Of a DNA stretch of 64,000 nucleotides, positions 43,573 to 51,252 are shown in pieces (positions within the stretch are counted from its first letter, which is position 1; each line of letters starts with the position of its first letter). Below the pieces are notes generated by a model, which was not told the DNA's origin, ran no database searches, and worked only from the letters and a program-made list of their open reading frames with translations. Where the stretch lies: positions 124,001-188,000 of the forward strand of contig NZ_WQBE01000001.1 in NCBI RefSeq assembly GCF_013032005.1. The letters run 5' to 3'. This DNA comes from Ruegeria atlantica. GTDB lineage: Bacteria > Pseudomonadota > Alphaproteobacteria > Rhodobacterales > Rhodobacteraceae. A program made the translations under genes and the position numbers.

Positions 43573-44313
43573 TTACTTGTGGATGTTGAATAAAACCGAC
43601 TGACTGATGGTGCCATCGATGGAAAACTTTGCGCCGACAGGCGAGGCATTGATGCCCAGTCGCCGTGACCACCGTGCCCAGACTGAGGGGACGATGCCCA
43701 GGATGCTGGTCGCACCACCTTCCATCGCGACAGTAGTCATCTGGTGAAACAACTCCTGTTGAACCGAAAGCCTGCGCGACGATGCAACATCCTTTGCCAC
43801 GAAGAAACGGGATGCTTCCCAAACAGAGCGCTTTACCGGGGCGTCAATAAATAGAACGTCAGTTGGTATTCCTTTAAGGATACCTCTTTGCGCGTCGCGC
43901 AGCATATAACTGTATACCCCGCACTCTGCAGTCGTGGGTAGAAGTCGCACACCTCCTAAGACCTCACCGAATTCATGCAACACAACCCATCGACAGGCTG
44001 GCGTGTCGTATTGGTCAAATTCCATCCCGTCAGCTTCACCAACTTGCCACTTTAACTGGTCAATGAAAATTGACTTTCTGGTTTCAAGGTATTTTGTCAG
44101 AAGGGTGCCATGCTCGGAAATATTGCGAAAATTAAGTGTAGTCGCGCGAATATGGCCAATGTTGCCACGTGGCATTGGCGGACTGCTATTGGCAGCAAAT
44201 ATTTCTAGTCGCGCCAAAGTATTTGGTGCGCCTGAAGTGCCGTTAGCAGGTGTCAGTTCCGGAAGCTCCTCCGGGACCGGGTATGTCTGCTTATACCTGA
44301 GTGGTTGGTCCAT
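43573..44313 (-). CDS. LuxI-family acyl-homoserine-lactone synthase
   Basis: A 246-residue protein whose invariant residues match LuxI by identity and near-identical spacing: Arg79, Phe83, Trp89, Asp100, Asp103, Arg123, Glu166 and Arg169 (segments ETRKSIFIDQLKW, MEFDQYDTPA, GGVRLLPT, WEASRFFV). These residues bind S-adenosylmethionine and the acyl carrier protein substrate, so the expected product is an acyl-homoserine lactone signal. An extra N-terminus of about 54 residues precedes the synthase fold and is not seen in typical LuxI. Acyl chain length cannot be predicted. There is no LuxR gene nearby; the neighbours are P450, a kinase and response regulators. Confidence 0.85.
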   Translation of the reverse strand: MDQPLRYKQTYPVPEELPELTPANGTSGAPNTLARLEIFAANSSPPMPRGNIGHIRATTLNFRNISEHGTLLTKYLETRKSIFIDQLKWQVGEADGMEFDQYDTPACRWVVLHEFGEVLGGVRLLPTTAECGVYSYMLRDAQRGILKGIPTDVLFIDAPVKRSVWEASRFFVAKDVASSRRLSVQQELFHQMTTVAMEGGATSILGIVPSVWARWSRRLGINASPVGAKFSIDGTISQSVLFNIHK

Positions 44314-44448
44314 ATTTTACTCATATTTCTGACACACTTATGGCAAGATTCAACTCAGCAAGTCCACAACCCTATGCGGTAGTTGCCCGAATAGATGGAT
44401 AGGTGTGTCTAAATCTCCTCCCTTCCTTTGGTTACCTTCGCTAATTGA

Positions 44449-44472
44449 CCAAAAACTTTAGAAAGTTCTTGG
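44449..44472. promoter_or_regulatory. 24-bp palindromic operator candidate in the luxI upstream region
   Basis: Half-sites CCAAAAACTTT and AAAGTTCTTGG are inverted around a central AG, with 10 of 12 positions paired. It lies 136 bp upstream of the LuxI-type start. It does not match the classic lux box, so a different regulator would bind it. Confidence 0.45.
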
Positions 44473-44639
44473 CTTCTATTTTCTCCCGCAGGTTCCACTT
44501 TTTTCCCCATGTCTGGCAACATTTTGAAAAAATTAGCTTCTCTTATGTATTCCTTTCAAATTCTCGATGGATCAGGTGCGGTTTCGCTATCCGATAGTGT
44601 TTCGAGGCGGTCGTGACGGCTGATAGGAGCAAAGTTAAA

Positions 44640-44777
44640 ATGGCATCAAGAATTGGAGGGATTTGCTTTTCAGTATGCGCTCTAGCACGGGAAGAATTGC
44701 GCAAGTTAAAAAAAATGCACAGACATAAGGAAGCCCACCTTGTGTCACCGTTTTGCCGTCTTCGTAAGAGAGGATGA
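44640..44777 (+). CDS. Possible small basic protein (45 residues)
   Basis: A short frame with AGGAG ten bases before its ATG encodes a basic peptide starting MASRIGGICFSVCALAREEL and ending CRLRKRG. It lies upstream of regulator B in the same direction. Its size and composition do not identify it, and it may not be translated. Confidence 0.22.
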   Translation: MASRIGGICFSVCALAREELRKLKKMHRHKEAHLVSPFCRLRKRG

Positions 44778-44869
44778 GAAAACCCTGAGTGTATCATGCG
44801 CGAGCCAACCGTTGCCTGAAGTCTGCAATGCCCAACGTTTGGTGAGGTGTAAAAGGTTGGTGAAAAGTT

Positions 44870-45811
44870 ATGCGTATTCTTGCTGTAGACGACGATCCTA
44901 GCATCCTGGAGTTGCTAGATAGAGTTCTAGACGCGTTCGGTTATAAAGACGTCGTCACCGCCAGAAGTGGGCGAGAGGCCATTGAAATACTGTCACGACC
45001 TAACGAAGCGTTCGACTGCTTGCTACTGGATGTGCAGATGCCGCAAATGAACGGCATAACTCTTTGCGAAGAAGTGCGAAAATTACCAGATTACACTTAC
45101 ACGCCTATTATCATGGTGACCGCCATGGTGCAAAAAGAGTACATCGACGAAGCATTCGGAGTTGGGGCGACGGACTACGTTACAAAGCCTTTTGAGTTCT
45201 CTGATCTGAAGCAGAGGTTGTCTGACGCCTATAGAATGGCAGCGGAACGCAGAGCGGCAATCGAAGTGCTGGAAGCTGAAGCGGATTTTGAGTTGTGTTT
45301 TGGCAATAGTCCGGACGTTCGCTTAAGTGATCCGCAATGTTTCGGAGATTTGCCCGGTTTCATTGGGTTAGCTGAATTTGAGAACTACGTAATTCAGCTT
45401 TCAACGATGCACTCCATGGCTGCAAAGCTTGTGGCGGTGAAATGTATAGGCGCCGAACAAATCTATGAAACGAGCACGGTCAGTGAATTCCGTAGTGCCA
45501 TGACTTTAGCTGGTACAGCGGTTCTGTCAGCTAGTCAGGAAGGGCGTAAAGTGGCGACCTATTGGGGAAATGGCGTGTTCTTGGTGATCTACGACAATCA
45601 AGTTAATTTGAGCGTGGACCAGTTAGGAGCTCCGCTTCCGGAGGCATTGAAAGAAGTTTCCGGTGACACCACTTCAGGTCGGCCAATTGGCTTCCAAGTT
45701 AGCGAAGAAGTTATGCTTAAAGCCAAAACCAAGATGGAGGCGTTGTTCTTGATAGACAAGGCCGTCGAAATGGCTGAAATGTCGGAAGGCCGAGCGGCGA
45801 ATATTGGTTGA
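44870..45811 (+). CDS. Response regulator with degenerate GGDEF-like output domain (B)
   Basis: A 313-residue paralogue of regulator A. The REC domain (1-120) has acidic residues DDD (7-9), phospho-acceptor Asp54 in LLLDVQMPQMNG, and the Lys in YVTKPFEF. The C-terminal region has FIGLAEFENYVIQLS, comparable with GYVEFDNYVEQLS in A, then YWGNGVFLVIYDN in place of the GGDEF motif. It ends with FLIDKAVEMAEM, a worn form of the ADxALYxAK helix. No helix-turn-helix is visible, so output is likely by protein contact. AAAGG lies ahead of the ATG. It is transcribed away from the LuxI-type gene. Confidence 0.87.
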   Translation: MRILAVDDDPSILELLDRVLDAFGYKDVVTARSGREAIEILSRPNEAFDCLLLDVQMPQMNGITLCEEVRKLPDYTYTPIIMVTAMVQKEYIDEAFGVGATDYVTKPFEFSDLKQRLSDAYRMAAERRAAIEVLEAEADFELCFGNSPDVRLSDPQCFGDLPGFIGLAEFENYVIQLSTMHSMAAKLVAVKCIGAEQIYETSTVSEFRSAMTLAGTAVLSASQEGRKVATYWGNGVFLVIYDNQVNLSVDQLGAPLPEALKEVSGDTTSGRPIGFQVSEEVMLKAKTKMEALFLIDKAVEMAEMSEGRAANIG

Positions 45812-46082
45812 AAAACTGCATTTATGGATGGTGATTGAGACTAGGCTGTTGGTGTAAAAAATACATTAGAACGCCCTGAGTTTTTCATTTTGCTGGTTTA
45901 AATCGATCCGCGCGCTCGTTCATCAGACGTTCGACCTTTGTGCTTTTGGCCTACTTTGTCCGTTCTCAGTGCCTAAACTGATCCTTAACACGCCCCTGAC
46001 GAGGCCCTGAGCAGCTACTTCGGTTTACCCGTGGTGGTCGCTTGGGGCCTCTCTGCGTTCTGGGTCTTAGAGAGAAATAAGA

Positions 46083-46361
46083 TTGACTTACACCGATATA
46101 ATCACCGCCTTAGGGGCAGCCCATAAGGAACTCCGAGAGGCTGGCCTGAGGGCCTCTGAAGCTCGCGTTGAGATTGCCGCCGTGACTGACCGGATGGCTG
46201 ATTTTGACGGTTCCGAGAATGACGCAAAAGTGTTGGCTCTGGATTATGTAGAAGCCAAGGCCAACGTCAACGTCGCTGAGCGCGTAAAGACAGCAGCCAG
46301 CGAAGAGTTTACCCGTTCTTACCTTGTCCTGTTGCGGGCAGGGGTTCCGACTTTCGGCTGA
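46083..46361 (+). CDS. Hypothetical alpha-helical small protein
   Basis: A 92-residue protein rich in Ala, Glu and Val with long helical heptad patterns (ITALGAAHKELREAGLRASEARVEIAA is part of it, read as short stretches). The start is a TTG with AGAGAG upstream, so the exact start is uncertain. No domain is recognised. A different frame just upstream and across its start (46001-46126) also looks protein-like, so the area may be a damaged gene border. Confidence 0.4.
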   Translation: MTYTDIITALGAAHKELREAGLRASEARVEIAAVTDRMADFDGSENDAKVLALDYVEAKANVNVAERVKTAASEEFTRSYLVLLRAGVPTFG

Positions 46362-46492
46362 CATTCACCAGTCGAATAGGTTAGTCCGTGCCCTAAATGC
46401 ATCACTCACCGATCGGTCTGGGGTGCCGATTTTCACCTCTTTCACCCGTAGGCATCTCGGGTTCTATTGCCTACGCCGATTATCGAAAGTGA

Positions 46493-46873
46493 ATGAATAT
46501 GAAACTCGCAAAATTTGCTGCTGCCATCTTTTCTGTAGCCATCGTTGCTGCCTGTGCTGAGGGCACCACTGTTGTAACGGGCCAGCAACGACCCGCCATC
46601 AATCCTGAGCAAGTTAAATTGTACTCACAGCCCCCACAATCTTCCTATGAAGTTATAGGGCTTGTCCGAGCGAGCAGCGGTAATGGATGGACTGATCAAC
46701 AATCTATTGATTACGCGGTGATTGAGCTTAAGAAACAGGCGGCCAAGGTTGGTGCCAACGGTGTAGTGATTGGTTCGACTGGCGCTCAGACTGGCGGTTT
46801 TGTCATGATCGACAACGTTGCTTACCCTTACGATGAGCAGACAGTTTCAGGAACGGCAATTTTTGTGAACTGA
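46493..46873 (+). CDS. Small lipoprotein
   Basis: A 126-residue protein with a lipoprotein signal: basic start, hydrophobic core and lipobox VAAC (Cys at about residue 21), so lipid-anchored export is expected. The mature part contains YEVIGLVRASS and LKKQAAKVGANGVVIGS, a pattern shared with small outer-membrane lipoproteins of the DUF4156/RcsF-like type. Either of two nearby ATG codons (46493, 46499) could start it. It lies near the right end of the island. Function unknown. Confidence 0.65.
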   Translation: MNMKLAKFAAAIFSVAIVAACAEGTTVVTGQQRPAINPEQVKLYSQPPQSSYEVIGLVRASSGNGWTDQQSIDYAVIELKKQAAKVGANGVVIGSTGAQTGGFVMIDNVAYPYDEQTVSGTAIFVN

Positions 46874-47235
46874 GTTTCCTTTGCTTTTGCCGAAATTGGA
46901 AATTGCGCATAACCTCGCATCAATCTCAAAGGGAAACTATGGCCGCTTGACAGGTGCGACAGCACACAATAGCCCTTAGGACAGCACACATTTAGGGAAA
47001 CCTGAAGGCTGCCCTGGGGCGTTTCGCTCAAAAAATAAGGGGTCACGGGCTCTAGTTCGATTGTTCTAGACGCTTCTCGACCGCACCATTCTCTTCTTAA
47101 TTCATGGCGATTAGCCCCTTGGATCGGGGTAGAGTTGCACCAGTTTGTGCCGGATTGCTGATTACTCCAATTCCTGTCTCGCCCGCGCCTTCTGGGTTGT
47201 GTATGACGAAGGTCAACGCAAGTCGGGAAGTATTA
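46874..47235. other. Island right border region
   Basis: About 360 bp without a gene. It carries the right 17-bp repeat (47073-47089) and a GACAGCACACA motif that occurs twice, near 46958 and 46981. A GTTCGA like a tRNA T loop lies 13 bases before the repeat. No transcription unit is evident. Confidence 0.45.
47073..47089 (+). repeat. Right attachment repeat (attR)
   Basis: Exact copy of CTTCTCGACCGCACCAT found at the end of tRNA-Leu (38058-38074), in direct orientation. It marks the probable right edge of the island; no complete tRNA accompanies it. Confidence 0.75.
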
Positions 47236-48219
47236 ATGTCTCAGGCCATTACCGTATTCACCACGATGAAGAACGAAGGCCCCTATATGCTGGAATGGGT
47301 CGCGTTTCATAAAACATTGGGGGTCGATCACTTTGTGATCTTCACCAACGATTGCGACGATGGCACCGACGATATTGCCCGCCGACTGCAGGAGTTGGGG
47401 TTGGCCACCCATGTCTCGAACGAGGTGAAAGAGGGGGGCAATCCACAGCATCAGATGCTGCGTCGGGCGCGGCGTCAACCCAAGGTCAAGGAAGCGGACT
47501 GGCTGTTATGTCTGGATGTAGATGAGTTCTGGAACATCCGCCACGGCGACAACAGCTTTGACGCGTTGATCACCGAGGTCGAAAACCGTGCAGGGCAGCA
47601 GGTGGATGCGATTTCATTTGCTTGGAAACTGTTTGGCAGTTCCGGCAATATCAGTTTTGAAGACAGGCCCGTAACCGAAACCTTCGCGATGGGAGATCAG
47701 GAGTTTCCATACCATTCGGGCCGGGCGTTTGGACTTAAAACCCTGTTTCGCAACAATGGCAAATTCACCCGGTTTGGCCCGCATCGCCCAAAGGGTATGG
47801 AAGAAGGCAAGGAAAGTGAGATTGCCTGGTCTGACGCCGGGGGCAAGCTGTTTCCGGCCGAAAAGGTGGGCTGGCGCGCTTGGCGTGGGTTCGATCATTC
47901 ACTTGGGCGCCTGCATCATTACTCGGTTCGATCGCTGGACGGATTTCTGATCAAGCGAGACCGGGGGAGGACCAACCATATCAAAGTGGATCAGGGGCAA
48001 TCCTACTGGCAGGACATGAATGCCAACAAAGAAGCTGACCAATCCATTCAGCCCATCGCACGGCGCGCGGCGCCATTGTTGGCAGAGCTGAAGGCGGACG
48101 AAACGTTGGGCGCGCTGCACGCAAAGGCCTGTGACTGGCACCGTGCCAAGGTCGCCGAGATAAAAATGCGGCCTGACTGGGTGGATTTTCGGGTTTGGCT
48201 GGCGGATAATCTTATCTGA
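47236..48219 (+). CDS. Glycosyltransferase family 2 / GT92-like protein (paralogue 1)
   Basis: A 327-residue GT-A glycosyltransferase of the type found in surface-polymer clusters. It starts ITVFTTMKNEGPYMLEWVAFHKTLGVDHFVIFTND, the nucleotide-sugar-binding fold, and has the metal-binding LCLDVDEFW (DxD). A paralogue sits at 51253, sharing the KNEGPxxLEWVAxxxxxGVD start and RLFGxxG segments. ATG 47236 is chosen by GGAAG upstream and by alignment with the paralogue. It opens a cluster of five plus-strand genes. Sugar and acceptor are not predictable. Confidence 0.85.
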   Translation: MSQAITVFTTMKNEGPYMLEWVAFHKTLGVDHFVIFTNDCDDGTDDIARRLQELGLATHVSNEVKEGGNPQHQMLRRARRQPKVKEADWLLCLDVDEFWNIRHGDNSFDALITEVENRAGQQVDAISFAWKLFGSSGNISFEDRPVTETFAMGDQEFPYHSGRAFGLKTLFRNNGKFTRFGPHRPKGMEEGKESEIAWSDAGGKLFPAEKVGWRAWRGFDHSLGRLHHYSVRSLDGFLIKRDRGRTNHIKVDQGQSYWQDMNANKEADQSIQPIARRAAPLLAELKADETLGALHAKACDWHRAKVAEIKMRPDWVDFRVWLADNLI

Positions 48220-48224
48220 AGATC

Positions 48225-49166
48225 ATGGCAGACGACCTTTCGAAAGAGCAGTTGAAACCCGATCACCCCGACCGCAAGACGGGGTATGAACGTATTCTGA
48301 CCGACCCTGCACCGCCGTGGTTTGTCGAACTCTATCCTGGTGGAGATGGGGCCGGTTTCCTGCAAAAGCTGGAACGCCATTCGGTGCTGTTTCATCGACG
48401 CTCTGCCTCGCAACTGGTTGTCAGTTTTGACAATATCGCCAATGCGAACGACCTGTCCTTTGCGCGTGAACCTTGGGGTTGGAAGTTCTTTCGTGATGAG
48501 GGCTGGTCGCATATGGGGATATTCGCGCGCACCAAGGCCTGGTATCGAGATCCAGAGATCATCACGTATTTCCAGAAACGCGCAGCCGAAGGGTTTTTCG
48601 ATCAGTTCAACCAAGTCGTCTTTGCCGGGGCCTCGATGGGTGGCTTTGGGGCGCTGACCTTTTCTGAATTGGTCCCGGGCGCAAATGTGATCGCATTTAA
48701 CCCTCAGACGTCACTGGATGAACGATTGGTCCCGTGGGAAACGCGGTATCGTTTCGGGCGGGTGCAGGATTGGGATCTGCCATATGGTGACGCCGCGCAG
48801 ACTGTGAAGCGGGCGGGTAAGGCCTATGTCTTCTATGACCCGTTTTTCGACCTTGACCGGCAGCAGGTCACTCGGCTGAAGGGTGAAAATGTCATGCTGC
48901 TTAAGACATGGTTTTCGAACCATTTTGCAGCCCCTATGTTGCGTAAGCTGGGTATCCTCAAGCCCGTCATGCAGAAGGCTATGGACGGATCGCTTGAGGC
49001 AGGTGATTTCTATAAAATGATGCGCGCACGGCGCCGGTTGCCGATGGTGATGCGCGCGATTGAGGCGCAGGCAGGCGAACGTCACCCAAAGTTGGTGGGT
49101 CAGGCGCGCCATAAGTTCCGCATAATGCGTCGCGCCGCATTGGTTGAGGCAGAGAAGTCCCAATGA
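48225..49166 (+). CDS. Alpha/beta-hydrolase-like protein of the glycan cluster
   Basis: A 313-residue protein with a nucleophile-elbow motif VVFAGASMGGFGALTFSELV (GxSxG) within an alpha/beta-hydrolase-like core. The N-terminal part (HSVLFHRRSASQLVVSFDN) is consistent with that fold. The C-terminus is basic (RARRRLPMVMRAI). It starts six bases after the previous gene and its stop overlaps the next start as ATGA, so it is part of the same operon. An esterase, deacetylase or acyl-modifying role on a glycan is plausible; none is shown. Confidence 0.7.
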   Translation: MADDLSKEQLKPDHPDRKTGYERILTDPAPPWFVELYPGGDGAGFLQKLERHSVLFHRRSASQLVVSFDNIANANDLSFAREPWGWKFFRDEGWSHMGIFARTKAWYRDPEIITYFQKRAAEGFFDQFNQVVFAGASMGGFGALTFSELVPGANVIAFNPQTSLDERLVPWETRYRFGRVQDWDLPYGDAAQTVKRAGKAYVFYDPFFDLDRQQVTRLKGENVMLLKTWFSNHFAAPMLRKLGILKPVMQKAMDGSLEAGDFYKMMRARRRLPMVMRAIEAQAGERHPKLVGQARHKFRIMRRAALVEAEKSQ

Positions 49167-51160
49167 CGCCTGCGAAAGGAGTGTTCATCGGCCAGCGCAA
49201 AGACCGCATGGGCGCGCGCCTGCTAATGATGCTGACCTGCATTCGTCTGGCCGAGGATTTTAACACCACTTACAAGGTTAATTGGTTTCCGAAAGGATCG
49301 GATGCACCCGAGCTGGATCATCCGCAGGAACTGTTTGCCCAGGATTGGATGGATGCGCAATTCCTCAGTGCAAAGGCGTTTGAAAAACTCAGCGACAAGG
49401 CTTTGCCAATTTGGACCTTTCAGGGGGACAAAACCCCAGACCGCCTGATCGCGCACCTCAATTCGGGCCGGTCGGTTGTGGTTGAGGAAGGGTTCGAAGT
49501 GCTGGCCTTTCCCTGGGAGGATATCGAAGCGATCCGCCCTCGGTATCGGGATTTCATCCATCAGATCGGCTTTACGGACGAAATCCGCGCCATCATGGAC
49601 CGGGCGGATGAAAAGCTTTCGGGGCAGGGGGTGACGGCCTATCACATCCGACGGGGCGACATTCTAAACGGTTCGCCGTGGAAACACACAACCTGGCCCG
49701 CCAAGATCGAACTCGAAGAGCTTTACGAGGCACATCTGGAGAAAGCCGACGGGCAAACGGCCATCATGTTTTCGGATCAGGCTGAATTGATCACCCGGTT
49801 TCAAAAGCGATTTCCGCAACTGCTGCAAATGTCGGACATCGCGGATGTCTCGGGCATGACCCGCGCGCAGCGCGACTTTCTCGAGCTTTATGCGATGTCG
49901 CGGGCCGATCAGGTGATTGCGCCTGTTATTTCGGCCTTTTCGATGGCCGCTGCAAGAATCTCTGGGCAACAACGCGTAGTGTTTCGCGATGTGCTTAGCG
50001 AGGCAGAGATCGAGGCTGCCAACGAAGCAGCATTGATCAGGCTCCATCAGCAGTCTGATGAGTTTCTGAGCGCATCCGAGGCTGCGCATATCTATGCCAA
50101 AGCTCTCTTCCACTTGAATCGACTGAACGCAGAAGACCGAACGCAAGAGTCCCTCGAGCTTGCCGCGAAGATATTGGATGCAGGTGCGGACAATGCATTT
50201 CTGCCACTGCTGCAGGCGCTCAACCTGTTTTATCTGGGCAGATGGGCAGAGGCCAAGGAAATGGCCGATTTTGCTTTGGAGAATCCAAATGTCTGGCCCG
50301 AAGACTACGCCGTACTATGCGCGCTAAAGTCCGCTGCACTGGGAGAAATGCGAAAGCGCTGGCAGGCCGGTCAGGCCTTCAGCCAAGCCTTTTGGGCCAA
50401 ACCGATTAGGCCGGACGTTCTGGTTTTCGGGTCGCGGGTTGTGTACCGGGATCAGATTGCCCTTCGGCTGTTTCCACCGACGGACTGGTCTTTGCAAAAG
50501 GTGATCCGCAGACCCTGGTTCAACTTCAATTCCCACGTCGCGCAACGCAACGTACTGGTGCGTTTGCCGTGCAATTTCGATTTCCTTCTATTGGACTGGT
50601 CGGATTTGGCGCTGGATCAAAAAGCGCGCAGGTTGTTTGACAGCCAGCACCGCTTAAAGCAGTTGCATGACGGGCTGGTGCGTATGACTGATATCCCGGA
50701 CTGTGATCCCCGAGTGCAGAGTTTCGCAACGGTGTTGAATATGCATTTGGGAGAACTCCATGCGGCGCAGGCGGTTGATATAATGCGAAATATTACCGCG
50801 AACGTTCCTGATAATCCTCTCTACCACAAGCGTTTGGCTGAACTTTACGAAGCCGAAGGTGATCGCGCCTCAGCTCGTTTGACGATGGCAGAGGCTTTGG
50901 CCTGTGATCCAGGAAACCCGTTTCTGATTTTTGCGATGGGCCGGTTTCTAGAGCGAAACGGCGCGGAAGAGCAGGGGCGAAACCAGATTATTCAGGCGGC
51001 TGAAATTGATCACGACACCGCTTCCGTTCAGGGTGAGGCCGGCCGAATTCTGTTGCAACGCGGTGAAAAGGAAAGAGCCCGGGCGTATCTGCAAAAAGCC
51101 AGGGATCTGTGCCCGACCTACAAACGCTTTACCAATCAATTGAAACGGGCAGGCGGGTAG
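49163..51160 (+). CDS. Fucosyltransferase-like protein with C-terminal TPR repeats
   Basis: A 665-residue two-part protein. Residues 1-290 resemble GT-B fucosyltransferases of the NodZ/O-FucT type: AYHIRRGDILNG carries the HxRRGD motif, and MFSDQAELI and DQVIAPVISAFSMAAARISG resemble the donor-binding end. Residues about 300-660 hold tetratricopeptide-like helical repeats (for example AELYEAEGDRASARLTMAEAL and RILLQRGEKERARAYLQKAR). The TPR part could bind protein or glycan partners. The start overlaps the hydrolase-like stop. The GT call rests on motif and fold pattern. Confidence 0.68.
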   Translation: MTPAKGVFIGQRKDRMGARLLMMLTCIRLAEDFNTTYKVNWFPKGSDAPELDHPQELFAQDWMDAQFLSAKAFEKLSDKALPIWTFQGDKTPDRLIAHLNSGRSVVVEEGFEVLAFPWEDIEAIRPRYRDFIHQIGFTDEIRAIMDRADEKLSGQGVTAYHIRRGDILNGSPWKHTTWPAKIELEELYEAHLEKADGQTAIMFSDQAELITRFQKRFPQLLQMSDIADVSGMTRAQRDFLELYAMSRADQVIAPVISAFSMAAARISGQQRVVFRDVLSEAEIEAANEAALIRLHQQSDEFLSASEAAHIYAKALFHLNRLNAEDRTQESLELAAKILDAGADNAFLPLLQALNLFYLGRWAEAKEMADFALENPNVWPEDYAVLCALKSAALGEMRKRWQAGQAFSQAFWAKPIRPDVLVFGSRVVYRDQIALRLFPPTDWSLQKVIRRPWFNFNSHVAQRNVLVRLPCNFDFLLLDWSDLALDQKARRLFDSQHRLKQLHDGLVRMTDIPDCDPRVQSFATVLNMHLGELHAAQAVDIMRNITANVPDNPLYHKRLAELYEAEGDRASARLTMAEALACDPGNPFLIFAMGRFLERNGAEEQGRNQIIQAAEIDHDTASVQGEAGRILLQRGEKERARAYLQKARDLCPTYKRFTNQLKRAGG

Positions 51161-51252
51161 ATGGCTGGATTTCACTTGGTTGCGAGCGCAATAGAACGTA
51201 ATTTACCCAAAATTTCCAAATGCTACCTCCGAGAGTGTCGGGGCAACAATAA

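Larger units (their letters stand above)
44314..44869. other. Intergenic region between the LuxI-like gene and regulator B
   Basis: About 555 bp between divergent genes. It holds the 24-bp imperfect palindrome at 44449-44472 and one possible small ORF (44640-44777). It is AT-rich overall and has no other convincing coding sequence. Confidence 0.5.
38075..47089. mobile_element. Probable genomic island between tRNA-Leu and its 3'-end repeat
   Basis: About 9 kb bounded by the 17-bp direct repeat. Its genes (histidine kinase, P450, two response regulators, LuxI-family synthase, small proteins) use more A/T-ending codons and are separated by longer gaps than the flanking genes. No integrase, transposase or relaxase is visible, so the island is either immobilised by loss of its integrase or was mobilised in trans. 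Island status is inferred from repeats and composition. Confidence 0.65.
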
